DNA from: an uncultured Lachnospiraceae bacterium | GTDB lineage: Bacteria; Bacillota; Clostridia; Lachnospirales; Lachnospiraceae | Direction of reading: 5' to 3' | Length of the DNA stretch: 64,000 nucleotides | Assembly: GCA_910585825.1 (NCBI GenBank) | Contig: CAJUEY010000001.1 | Span: forward strand, 1 to 64,000 | Shown: one piece after another, positions 50,231-59,644 of the stretch | Layout of the letters: each line of letters opens with the position of its first letter | How positions within the stretch are numbered: position 1 is the stretch's first letter | The notes under the pieces: generated by a model | Database searches by the model: none | What the model was told of the DNA's origin: nothing | Seen by the model: the letters and a program-made list of their open reading frames with translations, nothing else | Made by a program: the position numbers and the translations under genes

Positions 50231-51595
50231 ATGGAAGTGCAAGCAGAGAATAAGATGGGGACTATGCCGGTCAACAAGCTGTTGGTAAATATATCTTTGC
50301 CAATGGTAATTTCCATGTTGGTACAGGCACTTTATAATATTGTAGACAGTATTTTTGTGGCGCAGATTGATGAATACGCCTTAACGGCAGTGTCGCTGGC
50401 ATTTCCTGTGCAGAATTTTATGATCGCAGTGGCGGCGGGAACAGGAGTGGGCGTGAATGCGCTGCTGTCAAAACGGTTAGGGGAAAAGCGGTTTCAGGAA
50501 GTGGATTTAACGGCGAATAATGCAGTTTTTCTGGCCTTGTGCAATTATTTATTTTTCCTTTTGATCGGAATCTTTTTTTCGGGAATTTATTTTCGGATGC
50601 AGACCGATATACCGGAAATCATCGAATGCGGAAAGGTTTATATGTTCATATGCACAGCCTTAAGTTTCGGAATGTTTGGGCAGTTTTGCTTTGAGAGGCT
50701 TTTGCAGGCGACCGGACGCACGGTCTGTACGATGATTACACAGACGACGGGAGCAGTTTTAAATCTGATTTTTGATCCGATTTTGATCTTTGGACTGTTT
50801 GGATTCCCGAAACTTGGAATCGCGGGAGCGGCGATTGCTACCGTATTTGGACAGATTATGGCAATGCTGTTCGGATTTTATTACAATAAGAGGAAAAATA
50901 CGGAGATCAGTCTTTCTCTCCGTCAGATCCGACCGGAAAAAAAGACGTTAAAACAGATTTATGAGGTGGCGGTTCCGGCGATTTTAATGCAGTCAATCGG
51001 TTCTGTGATGACCTTTTTTATGAATAAGATATTGTTGGGATTCACTTCTACAGCGGCGGCAGTATTTGGTGTGTATTTCAAGCTGCAGAGCTTTATCTTT
51101 ATGCCGGTTTTCGGTATGAACAACGGTTTAATTCCGATCGTGGCATACAATTTCGGAGCGGGATATAAAGAACGGATTTTAAAAGTGACGAAAAGCAGCT
51201 CCATTGCCGCAGTTGTAATTATGCTGCTTGGGCTTTTGACGGCCGAATTGATACCGGATAAACTTCTTCTGCTGTTCAATGCATCCGGTCAGATGCTTGA
51301 AATCGGCATTCCGGCGCTGCGGATTTTAAGTCTGTGCTATGTGTTCGCCGGGGTATCCGTAGTAGCGAGCGGCGTGTTTCAGGGGCTTGGAAAGGGTGTT
51401 TACAGCCTGGTTCTTTCGGTAATCCGGCAGATTGTCATTTTAATTCCGGCGGCATATCTGCTGTCTCTCACCGGAAAACTCACTGCGGTTTGGTTTTCTT
51501 TTCCGATTGCAGAGTTTGTGGCGCTTGTGGCCGCTATATTTTACTTAAAGTATATTACAAAGAATCTGGATCAATTGATCGCAAACAGAACGTAA
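50231..51595 (+). CDS. MATE family efflux transporter
   Basis: A cation-coupled multidrug or metabolite exporter of the MATE family with 12 membrane segments in two homologous halves. Landmarks are NISLPMVISMLVQALYNIVD near the N-terminus, GVNALLSKRLGEKR after TM3, FERLLQATGRT and GMNNGLIPIVAYNFGAGYKE in the second half. The ATG at 50231 lies ten bases after GAGAGGA; an ATG three codons earlier touches that site, so the start is slightly uncertain. It is followed after 47 bp by a TetR-type regulator. Confidence 0.92.
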   Translation: MEVQAENKMGTMPVNKLLVNISLPMVISMLVQALYNIVDSIFVAQIDEYALTAVSLAFPVQNFMIAVAAGTGVGVNALLSKRLGEKRFQEVDLTANNAVFLALCNYLFFLLIGIFFSGIYFRMQTDIPEIIECGKVYMFICTALSFGMFGQFCFERLLQATGRTVCTMITQTTGAVLNLIFDPILIFGLFGFPKLGIAGAAIATVFGQIMAMLFGFYYNKRKNTEISLSLRQIRPEKKTLKQIYEVAVPAILMQSIGSVMTFFMNKILLGFTSTAAAVFGVYFKLQSFIFMPVFGMNNGLIPIVAYNFGAGYKERILKVTKSSSIAAVVIMLLGLLTAELIPDKLLLLFNASGQMLEIGIPALRILSLCYVFAGVSVVASGVFQGLGKGVYSLVLSVIRQIVILIPAAYLLSLTGKLTAVWFSFPIAEFVALVAAIFYLKYITKNLDQLIANRT

Positions 51596-51642
51596 TAGAA
51601 CCGCATCAGCTTGAATTATGGGAAAATGGAGGAAGTGAGACT

Positions 51643-52200
51643 GTGCAGGGAAAGCAGGAAACGAATACTTTGCTTGCGGAGAGTTTTAAGGAACTTGCAT
51701 TGCAGCATCCGATTGAGAAGATTACCATAAAGGAAATTACGGACAAAGCGGGGGTGATTCGTCCGACCTTTTACAATCATTTTCAGGATAAATATGAACT
51801 GTTGGAATGGATTATTTTAACAGATTTGTTAGAACCGATCCGGCCTCTGATCGAAAATCAGATGATCAGCGAGGCGCTGCTGCTGCTGTTTATGAATATT
51901 GAAAAAGCGCGGAAATTTTATATGCAGACGGTTCGTCTGGAGGGACAGAATTCTTTTGAATCCATTGCAAGAGGATGTGTGAAGGGAATTCTGCTGGAAA
52001 TTATTGAAAAAAATGCCGTGAAAAAAATGCCGAAATTTCACTGGCTTACACCGGAACGTGTGGCGGAGTATTATGCGCAGTCCATGTGTTCTGTGGTGAT
52101 TGTCTGGATCAAAAGCGGAATGACGATTTCTGCAAAAGAACTGGTAGAGATTTACGAGTATATGCTGGAGCATTCCATAGCAGAGGTTTTGTTTGGATGA
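51643..52200 (+). CDS. TetR/AcrR-family regulator
   Basis: A 185-residue regulator. The N-terminal helix-turn-helix (about residues 8-55) reads LAESFKELALQHPIEKITIK then VIRPTFYNHFQDKYELLEWI, typical of TetR proteins with a DhaS/TetR_C_7-like ligand domain. The start is GTG at 51643, ten bases after GGAGG; the frame continues upstream into the MATE gene but without a usable start. A 9-bp inverted repeat at 52276-52297 is a candidate operator. The regulator probably controls the MMPL module that follows and possibly the MATE exporter before it. Confidence 0.87.
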   Translation: MQGKQETNTLLAESFKELALQHPIEKITIKEITDKAGVIRPTFYNHFQDKYELLEWIILTDLLEPIRPLIENQMISEALLLLFMNIEKARKFYMQTVRLEGQNSFESIARGCVKGILLEIIEKNAVKKMPKFHWLTPERVAEYYAQSMCSVVIVWIKSGMTISAKELVEIYEYMLEHSIAEVLFG

Positions 52201-52275
52201 CGGAAAAGACCGACTCGGCCTTCGGCTTTATCATTACGGCAGAAACTACAATTTCAAAAAGATGTTTCCGCAAAT

Positions 52276-52297
52276 ATACAAATTCCTCAATTTGTAT
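52276..52297. promoter_or_regulatory. Palindrome, candidate TetR-type operator
   Basis: ATACAAATT (52276-52284) and AATTTGTAT (52289-52297) are perfect 9-bp arms around CCTC, between the regulator gene and the MMPL gene. The symmetry and position suit a TetR dimer. Confidence 0.45.
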
Positions 52298-52320
52298 TAA
52301 ATCAGAAAACACAAAACAAA

Positions 52321-52358
52321 GATTGGATATTCACGTATCCGGTCTTTTTTTATATACT
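52321..52358 (+). terminator. Terminator overlapping a possible MMPL promoter
   Basis: GATTGGATA (52321-52329) pairs with TATCCGGTC (52336-52344) with G-U pairs and is followed by seven T. The same stretch contains TTCACG (52330-52335) and TATACT (52353-52358) 17 bp apart, so a promoter for the MMPL gene may overlap the terminator. Confidence 0.6.
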
Positions 52359-52403
52359 GCCTATTGAAAAAAGAAAATAAATAAAGAAAAGAGATGAAAA
52401 GAA

Positions 52404-54488
52404 ATGATTCACTTTGGAAAAAAAGTAGTAAAATTCCGGATTCCCATTTTGATAATCAGTTTTCTGCTTTTGATACCGTCGGCAATCGGTTATTTTAAGA
52501 CCAGAATCAATTACGACATCCTTTCCTACCTTCCAGGGGACATTGAAACGATGGAAGGACAGGAAATCTTGCTGAATGAGTTTGGAACAGGAGCATTTTC
52601 CGTTTGTGTGGTTTCCGGCATGGAGGACAAAGAGATTTCCGTTTTAGAGGAAGAGTTAAAGGAGGTTGCTCATGTAAAAGACGTACTCTGGTATGGCAGC
52701 CTGGCGGATTTGTCTACGCCCATCGATATCTTTCCCAACGATATCAAGGATGCTTTAAGGAACGCGGAAACCGGCAGTTCTCTTATGATTGTTACCTTTG
52801 ATACGTCCATGTCGGCAGACGAAACGTTAGATGCAATTGAAGAAATCAGAGGATTGACAGAGAGGCAGTGCTTACTCAGCGGAATGTCGGCAGTCGTAAC
52901 AGATATCAAGAAAATATGCAACAGTGAAGCCGTTATGTATGTAATCATTGCAGTTATTTTATCTGTACTGGTACTGGGGCTGACCATGGATTCGTTTTTG
53001 ATACCGGCGATTTTCCTTTTGAGCATCGGCATGGCAATTGTTTATAATCTGGGAACGAACCGGATTGCCGGAGAAATTTCTTTTATTACCCAGGCTCTTG
53101 CGGCAGTGCTGCAGCTTGCGGTTACCATGGATTACTCCATTTTCCTCTGGCACAGCTACGAAGAAAATCAGGAGAGATATCCGGGAGATAAGAATCGCGC
53201 CATGGCGCACGCGATTTCCCAGACGGTTACTTCCGTCGTAGGAAGCTCCATTACCACAATCGCCGGATTTTTGGCGATGTGCTTTATGACATTTACACTG
53301 GGCAAGGATCTTGGCATTGTCATGGCAAAAGGCGTGGTATTCGGGGTGATTGGATGCGTCACAATTCTTCCGGCTATGGTGCTTGCCATGGATAAATGGC
53401 TTGAGAAGACAAAGCACAGACCGATTATCCCGGATCTTGGAAAAATCGGCGGCTTTGTGACAAAGCATTATCCCATATTTATTCTTCTGTTTCTCGTTAT
53501 CATCGGACCGATGTTTTATGCCCAGAACCACAATCAGGTATATTACGATCTGGTGGGAACGCTGCCGGAGGATTTGGAAAGCGTGGCGGCGGGAAATGCC
53601 CTGGAAGAAGAATTCGATATGGGAGCCACCCATGTCATTCTTGCAGACAGCAGTCTTTCTGAAAAGAAAGCCTATCAAATGGAAAAAGAGCTGAAAGAAG
53701 TAAAAGGCGTCAAGCTGGCGCTGGGCCTGGATTCTGTGACAGGGCCTTTGATTCCGGATGTCATGGTTCCAAATCATATCAAAGAGAAATTGAATAACGG
53801 AACTTATCAGATGATTTATGTGATGTCGGAATATAAAACAGGTACGGATGAAGTGAACGCGCAGTGCGACGCAATCCGGGAAATCATAAAGCGCTATGAT
53901 GAAACCGCAATGCTGATTGGAGAGGCGCCCTGTACCCAGGATTTGATCACCATTACCGACAGAGATTTTAAAATTGTAAACGCAGCGTCGATCGTACTGA
54001 TTTTTTTGATTATTGCCATGGTTTTAAAATCCGTTTCACTTCCGGTTATTTTAGTAGCTGTGATTGAATTTGCAATTTTTATCAATATGGGAATCCCATA
54101 TTATACGAAAACAGTCCTTCCCTTTATTGCATCCATTGTAATCGGAACCATTCAGCTTGGAGCGACCGTAGATTATGCAATTTTAATGACAAATAAATAT
54201 AAACGGGAGAGAAACCACGGAGCGGGCAAAAAAGAGGCGATTACATCCGCTTTAAATCAATCGCTGCAGTCCGTATTGGTAAGCGCCCTCAGTTTCTTTG
54301 CAGCGACCTTTGGCGTAGGGATTTACTCCAGTATTGATATGATCAGCTCTCTTTGTATGCTGCTTGCCAGAGGCGCAATCATCAGCTTGCTGGTCGTAGC
54401 CTTTGTTCTTCCGGCTATGTTTATGGTGTTTGATCCGTTGATTGTAAAAACCAGTAAGGGTTTTAAAGCGGAACAAAGCAAAGAGTAG
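52404..54488 (+). CDS. MMPL/RND-family transporter
   Basis: A 694-residue membrane exporter of the MMPL/RND superfamily. Two halves each have one membrane segment, an extracellular domain of about 140-150 residues and a five-segment bundle. The bundles carry the expected motifs: AVTMDYSIFLWHSYEENQ in the first and GATVDYAILMTNKYKRER in the second, each with the aspartate-tyrosine pair of the proton relay, followed by SVVGSSITTIAGFLAMCF. The ATG follows AAAAGAGATG-type purines. The next gene encodes a secreted helical protein that likely works with it. Substrates of Firmicutes members include lipids and peptides; none can be named here. Confidence 0.9.
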   Translation: MIHFGKKVVKFRIPILIISFLLLIPSAIGYFKTRINYDILSYLPGDIETMEGQEILLNEFGTGAFSVCVVSGMEDKEISVLEEELKEVAHVKDVLWYGSLADLSTPIDIFPNDIKDALRNAETGSSLMIVTFDTSMSADETLDAIEEIRGLTERQCLLSGMSAVVTDIKKICNSEAVMYVIIAVILSVLVLGLTMDSFLIPAIFLLSIGMAIVYNLGTNRIAGEISFITQALAAVLQLAVTMDYSIFLWHSYEENQERYPGDKNRAMAHAISQTVTSVVGSSITTIAGFLAMCFMTFTLGKDLGIVMAKGVVFGVIGCVTILPAMVLAMDKWLEKTKHRPIIPDLGKIGGFVTKHYPIFILLFLVIIGPMFYAQNHNQVYYDLVGTLPEDLESVAAGNALEEEFDMGATHVILADSSLSEKKAYQMEKELKEVKGVKLALGLDSVTGPLIPDVMVPNHIKEKLNNGTYQMIYVMSEYKTGTDEVNAQCDAIREIIKRYDETAMLIGEAPCTQDLITITDRDFKIVNAASIVLIFLIIAMVLKSVSLPVILVAVIEFAIFINMGIPYYTKTVLPFIASIVIGTIQLGATVDYAILMTNKYKRERNHGAGKKEAITSALNQSLQSVLVSALSFFAATFGVGIYSSIDMISSLCMLLARGAIISLLVVAFVLPAMFMVFDPLIVKTSKGFKAEQSKE

Positions 54489-54598
54489 TAAAAAATAGGT
54501 TCAGGCACCTTTGTATGACGCGCTCCTGTAGCCGTTTTGCAAAAAAGCTTGTGGAAACAGATAGAGTTCATCAAAAAATTTGCAGGAGGAAAAATAGT

Positions 54599-57133
54599 AT
54601 GAAATTAGCAGAATTAAAGGAAAAATTTAAAAACAAATATCTCATTCGCATCGTAGCGGGCGTTTTGATCGTGACAATGGCCGGCTCCGGCGCTGCAGCG
54701 GGAAATGTATATGCGGCGAAAAATACAAAAATAGAAACGAACGCGGCAGAAGAGGCAGAAAGGGATGAGGATATTTCTTTCGATAAAATATTTTCCAAAG
54801 GGGAAGAAGAGGAAGAAACAGAAGTCGGAAAAGATGAAACCGTCTATATTATTGCAGACAGCACGGGAAAAGCTGAAGAGACCATTGTCAGTGAGTGGCT
54901 GAAAAATCCGGAGGGCAAAGACCAGTTAAAAGACGTTTCTGATTTAAAGGAAATTGAAAATGTAAAAGGGGATGAAACCTTTACACAAAAAGGCAGCGAC
55001 CTGACCTGGAAAGCAGGCGGAAACGACATATACTATCAGGGAAAGACGTCAAAAGAAGCGCCTGTGACAGAAAAAATCACCTACTATCTGGACGGAAAAG
55101 AGATTTCGGCAAAGGATATTGCCGGAAAGAGCGGAAAAGTAAAAATCCGTTTCGATTATACCAACCACGAAAAAACAGGAGATGTATATGTGCCCTTTAT
55201 GGTGATTTCCGGAATGGTATTGGACAGTAATTTTACCAATGTACAGGTGACAAACGGAAAAGTGATTTCCAACGGAGACAGCAGCATTGTAGTGGGCGCG
55301 GCTCTGCCGGGCTTAAAGGAAAGCCTGAAAGTGAAAGACAGCGATTTTTCAGAAGACGTTTCCATACCGGAATATGTAGAAGTAACGGCAGATGCGGAAA
55401 AATTTGAACTGGATATGACGATGACGGTTGTTGCGGGAGCATCCGCACTCAACGCAGACGCCTCTTTGGACTTCTCGGAAATAGATGACAAGATAGAGGA
55501 TCTGACAGACGCCATGGGGCAGTTGAAAGACGGTTCTAAGGAATTGAAAGACGGGCTGGATACTTTAAATGAAAAAACCGGAGAATTTTCTAGCGGACTG
55601 AATACATTGCAGAACGGAATTACAGCTTATACAGACGGAGCCGGAAAGCTGGCCAATGGAATCAATGCTTTGAAGGGACAGAGCGGGCTGCTCATCAGCG
55701 GAATTTCAGATTTGGTTTCCAGTGTAGGCACATTAAACAGCGGTGTAAAAACATTGGATCAAGCCTTAAATACGCCTATGGGCAATCAGGAAAAATCAGC
55801 GGCTATGGCAACGGCTAAGGCAGCGGCAGAGAATGCAGTAGAGGCGCAGTTTGCAGATTCTTCTAATCCGCAGAGTTATCAGAATATCAAAAACCAGGCG
55901 TCAGACGCATTTTATTCGGTTGTTACCCAGGATGCAGTCAAACAGGCAGCGGCAGCGTCAGCCAAAGAACAGGCAGCGGCCGGAATCCAGGGACAGAAAC
56001 CGGCAATCGCAGCAGCGGCGAAAGAACAGGCGGCAGCCGGAATTCAGGAACAGAAACCGGCGATTGCAGCGTCAGCCAAAGAGCAGGCTGTGGCAGGCAT
56101 CAGCGGTCAGTTAGACAGCATTGCAGCGTCAGCCAAAGACCAGGCAATTGCAGCGGCAGGCGCAGCCATATCGGATGATGTGAAAAATCAGTTGAGATCA
56201 GCGTTTACGGCGGCCGGATACGTGCAGGCGGCACAGGCCGGCGGAATTACCGTAGAACAGGCAATGGCGAATGCAGGCATTCAGGCGTCGGTAACGCAGG
56301 CAGCAGAAAGCCAGCTCCAGAGCCTGTTGGGAAATATAGGAACGGCAGCGGGAACCGTAGCAGACCAGACAGCCCGTACCGTAGCCAATCAGGTAGCAGG
56401 CGGCGTGGCAGAGCAGATAGCGGGCGGCGTAGCGGACCAGGTGGCAGGCAGCGTGGCAGAGCAGGTAGCAGGCAGCGTGGCGGAGCAGGTAGCAGGCAGC
56501 GTGGCGGAACAGGTAGCGCCGCAGGTTGTAACCGGTATTGCATCCCAGGCAAAAGATACTATAGGAACAACGGTGGCAGACAGCGTAAAACAGGGAGCAA
56601 AGACAGCGGCAGGCCAGGCAGCGGGTCAGGCAGCCGTGGAAGGTGCGGAATCCGCCAAAAAACAGATTGCCCAGAGTATAGAAAAGAAAGATGCGAAATC
56701 GGGTTACAGTCTGGTAACCGGTATGAAAGCGCTGCATGACGGAGTCGGAACCATATCCGATAAGATGCCTCAGTTAAAAGACGGCATTGATCAGTTAGAT
56801 GACGGCGGCAAAACCTTGGCGTCCAAAAACAGCGAATTAAATGACGGAACCACAAAACTGGTGGACGGAAAAAATCAGATGATAGAGGGAATTCAAAAAT
56901 TGGCGGACGGTTCCGGCGAACTGGCAGACGGCATTGTAAAATTTGATGAAGAAGGCATTGAAAAACTGGTCAACAGCTACAACGGCGATATCAAAGATTT
57001 TACAGACCGCATCCAGCAGGTATTAGACGCGGGCGGTTCCTATGAGTCCTTCGGAGGAAAAACAAACGATGTAAAGGGCAGCGTGAAATTTATCATTAAG
57101 ACCGGGGAAATCAAAGCGGAGGATAAAGAGTAA
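54599..57133 (+). CDS. Secreted alanine-rich helical repeat protein, MMPL partner
   Basis: An 844-residue exported protein with a signal peptide (cleavage near NVYA, residue about 38), a beta-rich N-terminal domain (about 75-290), then a very long helical stretch. The helix region has LxxGxxxL periodicity (for example DGSKELKDGLDTLNEKTG and NTLQNGITAYTDGAGKLANG), as in the extracellular parts of YhgE/Pip proteins. It also carries two tandem repeat blocks described separately. There is no C-terminal membrane segment. The ATG at 54599 follows AGGAGG; an upstream frame to 54515 lacks a ribosome site. It probably spans the wall or shapes the exit path for the adjacent MMPL exporter; that role is inferred from gene order and architecture. 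Confidence 0.82.
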   Translation: MKLAELKEKFKNKYLIRIVAGVLIVTMAGSGAAAGNVYAAKNTKIETNAAEEAERDEDISFDKIFSKGEEEEETEVGKDETVYIIADSTGKAEETIVSEWLKNPEGKDQLKDVSDLKEIENVKGDETFTQKGSDLTWKAGGNDIYYQGKTSKEAPVTEKITYYLDGKEISAKDIAGKSGKVKIRFDYTNHEKTGDVYVPFMVISGMVLDSNFTNVQVTNGKVISNGDSSIVVGAALPGLKESLKVKDSDFSEDVSIPEYVEVTADAEKFELDMTMTVVAGASALNADASLDFSEIDDKIEDLTDAMGQLKDGSKELKDGLDTLNEKTGEFSSGLNTLQNGITAYTDGAGKLANGINALKGQSGLLISGISDLVSSVGTLNSGVKTLDQALNTPMGNQEKSAAMATAKAAAENAVEAQFADSSNPQSYQNIKNQASDAFYSVVTQDAVKQAAAASAKEQAAAGIQGQKPAIAAAAKEQAAAGIQEQKPAIAASAKEQAVAGISGQLDSIAASAKDQAIAAAGAAISDDVKNQLRSAFTAAGYVQAAQAGGITVEQAMANAGIQASVTQAAESQLQSLLGNIGTAAGTVADQTARTVANQVAGGVAEQIAGGVADQVAGSVAEQVAGSVAEQVAGSVAEQVAPQVVTGIASQAKDTIGTTVADSVKQGAKTAAGQAAGQAAVEGAESAKKQIAQSIEKKDAKSGYSLVTGMKALHDGVGTISDKMPQLKDGIDQLDDGGKTLASKNSELNDGTTKLVDGKNQMIEGIQKLADGSGELADGIVKFDEEGIEKLVNSYNGDIKDFTDRIQQVLDAGGSYESFGGKTNDVKGSVKFIIKTGEIKAEDKE
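55958..56128 (+). repeat. 57-bp (19-residue) coding tandem repeat
   Basis: Three consecutive units encode SAKEQAAAGIQGQKPAIAA and close variants, followed by a partial fourth (to about 56155). The third unit is the most diverged. Confidence 0.8.
56381..56524 (+). repeat. 24-bp (8-residue) coding tandem repeat
   Basis: Six in-frame units of the pattern VAxQVAGS/G (residues about 595-642), nearly identical in the last four. Copy number could change by slippage without shifting the frame. Confidence 0.85.
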
Positions 57134-57166
57134 CAGAAACCGGGACGTTTAAAAGAAGGTGGATGT

Positions 57167-57751
57167 ATGAATTGGTTAGAAAATTTACTAATCATCGGGG
57201 GAATATCTTTTGATGTTTTTACAGCCATGGAGTCTCAGGGCTCCCTGGTTGCAAAAATCACCAAAAAAGAGCTGATATTAAGCAGTCTGCTTGCCTGTGC
57301 GTGGCAGGCCATTGCCTTCGGCGTCGGATATGTCTTGTCCGCAATTTTAATGCGGCAAAATAGAATTGCGGCAAATGACCAGATGATCGGAACCGGAATT
57401 GCAATTAGCATATTTGCAGGACTGGGAGCGCATCTTCTCCTCAAAGCAATCCAGAGAGAAAAATTTGACGAACGCAGAGCAGAAGGTTTTGACAGGCAAA
57501 AGATTTTTCAGGGATTTTTCGGATGCAGTGTTTACACATTGCTGGCAGGCATTGCCTTTGGATTCGTATCACCTTCGGATGTGGCGCTCTGCCTGGCAAT
57601 GATCGCTGCAATGTCTGTTCTGGCAGTCGTAGCCGGCGTTTATACAGGGTATCATTTCGGGATGAAACAGCGGCGGAGGGCATATGCATTAGGAGCGGCA
57701 TTGCTTTGGATGGTGGGGGCGGATCTGCTGGTGAAACTGGTGTTGTTGTGA
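57167..57751 (+). CDS. MntP-like six-helix membrane protein
   Basis: A 194-residue protein with six membrane segments. The first segment IIGGISFDVFTAMESQGS recalls the aspartate-bearing first helix of MntP manganese exporters, and VGYVLSAILM, GLGAHLLLKAIQ and GVYTGYHFGMK occupy equivalent places. The match is by general pattern, so metal export is tentative. AAGGTGG precedes the ATG. It lies 33 bp after the secreted repeat protein and is closed by a good terminator, so it is the last gene of the MMPL transcript. Confidence 0.72.
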   Translation: MNWLENLLIIGGISFDVFTAMESQGSLVAKITKKELILSSLLACAWQAIAFGVGYVLSAILMRQNRIAANDQMIGTGIAISIFAGLGAHLLLKAIQREKFDERRAEGFDRQKIFQGFFGCSVYTLLAGIAFGFVSPSDVALCLAMIAAMSVLAVVAGVYTGYHFGMKQRRRAYALGAALLWMVGADLLVKLVLL

Positions 57752-57769
57752 AAGGAAATAGAAATGGAG

Positions 57770-57809
57770 CAGGAGCTGCCGCTGGAAGGAAAGCGGCGGC
57801 TCCTGTTTT
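57770..57809. terminator. Strong terminator after the MMPL module
   Basis: Fourteen-base GC-rich arms CAGGAGCTGCCGCT and AGCGGCGGCTCCTG pair with one G-U, followed by TTTTAT. It also faces the convergent AAA-ATPase gene. Confidence 0.85.
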
Positions 57810-57815
57810 ATAATT

Positions 57816-59510
57816 TTATAGAATTAGAACCTGTTTTCCCTGAAAAGCAAAACCATATTTGCGTATGTGGTTTTCGGGTATGCCTTTTTGTATGAGGGAT
57901 GCAGAATAGTTTTTTTCTTCTATCTGCTGCAGAGCGGATTTTGCAGTATCTTCCAGGCTGTTTTCTTTAGACGGATTTAATACTTTGAATTCCAGAATGA
58001 TGGCATCGTCCTCTGAAACCGCTCTGGGCATTAACAGAACATCATATCTGCCGAAACCGCTTTCTCGGTTGGAAGTCACTTCATATCTTTCATGTAAATC
58101 GATGATCAGACCTAACACAAAGCCATGATAAAAACGTTCCGGCTCACTGTCTGATATATTTCTTCCAGTATCAAAAAAACTGAATGTATGCAAGGCTACG
58201 CGGTTCATATAGCCGTTCATTGCCTCCGTATCCCCTTTTAATAATGCCTGAATAAAATTGTTATAATATGACTGCACCGATGCAAACCAACCCCGAACCA
58301 TACTGCGGAACATGCGCGCCACCTCATAATTTGTCAATTTCAGATGATATAGAGGTTTTTCATATTGGTTTGTTTCATTGGCATTTTCCAATCCTGTTAC
58401 TTTTAAATATCCGCTTGCCAGCAGCAGGCTCCATATGGCATTTTCATCATTGTCCAATTGATCATATACAATTTGTTCATCAATAGCGCAGGTAAAACAT
58501 TCGCCTTGGAGCAGCTTTTCAAAAGATGTTTTAATCTCAGGACTTCCTTCACGAATCAATTTGCTTACAAGAGTGTTGGAGCTGGTATTTGCCCAGTAGG
58601 TGTCAAATTTTTGGGTATCCAGGAAATTCAGGATAGACCAAGGATTGTAAATGTCCTGTTGATCTCCAAAAATAAAGCCGTCATACCAGGTTGTTACTTG
58701 CTCTTTTTCTGCATCTAAACCCTGTTCTTTCAGTGCGGCAAATACTTCTTCTTCCGTAAAGCCAAAAGACGCAGCGTATTCTTTTGACGTTGCAGATACT
58801 GCTTTTAGGTTGTTCAGGTCAGAAAAGATTGACTCCTTACTAATCCTTGTGATCCCAGTCATAATCCCACGGTTCAGCCATGGATTGGTTTTGAAGGTAG
58901 CATGGAAGAGGTTTTTCGTAAAGGTTACGAAATCTTCCCAAAAACCATGGACATAAGCCTCCTGCATAGGGGTATCATATTCATCTAAAAGGATGATGAC
59001 TTTTTTTCCATAATGAAGAAACAAAAATTTGGAAAGATAGTGGATTGCCATAGCGGCATCTATATGATCCATATTCACAGAGATTCGTCGAAAGAATGCA
59101 CGATCGTTGTCGTCTAAGGCATCGCTGTCAGACAGGAAAGAATATTCTGAATATAATTCCGTAAGAATCATAAAAATTTTTTTTCGGGCATCCTGATAAC
59201 AAGTTTCCTTTACATTTGCAAAAGAGAGACTGATCACAGGATAAGTGCCTTGAAGTTTTCTGTATTTTTCATGTTTCCAGATAGACAAGCCTTCAAAGAG
59301 TTCTCCTTTACCGGCATATTTCAGAGAGAAGAACTGCTCTGTCATACTCATGTTTAAAGTTTTGCCAAAACGTCTGGGACGGGTAATTAAGGTTACGCTG
59401 TCATTGCTTTCCCACCATTCTCTAAGAAAATCTGTTTTATCTATATAGAAACAATTCTTTTGGATTAAATCGCCGAAATCTTGAATGCCGATCGCTATGT
59501 TTCTTGCCAT
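57816..59510 (-). CDS. AAA-ATPase-like / PD-(D/E)XK nuclease family protein
   Basis: A 564-residue protein of a family common and often multicopy in gut Clostridia and Bacteroidetes. The N-terminal AAA-like domain has CFYIDKTDFLREWW, a P-loop variant RPRRFGKTLNMS, and Walker B KKVIILLDEYDTPM. The C-terminal domain carries a PD-(D/E)XK core, GRYDVLLMPR then AIILEFKV. Activity has not been established for most members; roles in mobile elements or defence are speculative. The start at 59510 follows GGGAGAC. A good promoter lies at 59556-59584. Confidence 0.88.
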   Translation of the reverse strand: MARNIAIGIQDFGDLIQKNCFYIDKTDFLREWWESNDSVTLITRPRRFGKTLNMSMTEQFFSLKYAGKGELFEGLSIWKHEKYRKLQGTYPVISLSFANVKETCYQDARKKIFMILTELYSEYSFLSDSDALDDNDRAFFRRISVNMDHIDAAMAIHYLSKFLFLHYGKKVIILLDEYDTPMQEAYVHGFWEDFVTFTKNLFHATFKTNPWLNRGIMTGITRISKESIFSDLNNLKAVSATSKEYAASFGFTEEEVFAALKEQGLDAEKEQVTTWYDGFIFGDQQDIYNPWSILNFLDTQKFDTYWANTSSNTLVSKLIREGSPEIKTSFEKLLQGECFTCAIDEQIVYDQLDNDENAIWSLLLASGYLKVTGLENANETNQYEKPLYHLKLTNYEVARMFRSMVRGWFASVQSYYNNFIQALLKGDTEAMNGYMNRVALHTFSFFDTGRNISDSEPERFYHGFVLGLIIDLHERYEVTSNRESGFGRYDVLLMPRAVSEDDAIILEFKVLNPSKENSLEDTAKSALQQIEEKNYSASLIQKGIPENHIRKYGFAFQGKQVLIL

Positions 59511-59555
59511 AGAAGTCTCCCTTCCAGAAAATATATGTTGGGTAGGTATTGTTTT

Positions 59556-59584
59556 AGTATAGCGGATTTTTTTGAAAAATACAA
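59556..59584 (-). promoter_or_regulatory. Promoter for the AAA/PD-(D/E)XK gene
   Basis: On the - strand TTGTAT (complement of 59579-59584) and TATACT (complement of 59556-59561) are 17 bp apart, 46 bp before the start codon. Confidence 0.65.
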
Positions 59585-59644
59585 TGCCAGCTGAAGCTTG
59601 GGCATAGTTTGCTTTGGATGATATAAAAGTAAGTGGAAATAGGG

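Noticed and set aside
52959..53777. Leftward frame of 272 codons opposite the MMPL gene
   Set aside because: It is fully inside a well-supported transporter gene, with His/Arg/Lys-rich composition typical of an antisense shadow.
56198..56737. Leftward Cys/Leu-rich frames opposite the alanine-rich repeats
   Set aside because: They arise from the repeat composition of the secreted protein gene and have no start signals.
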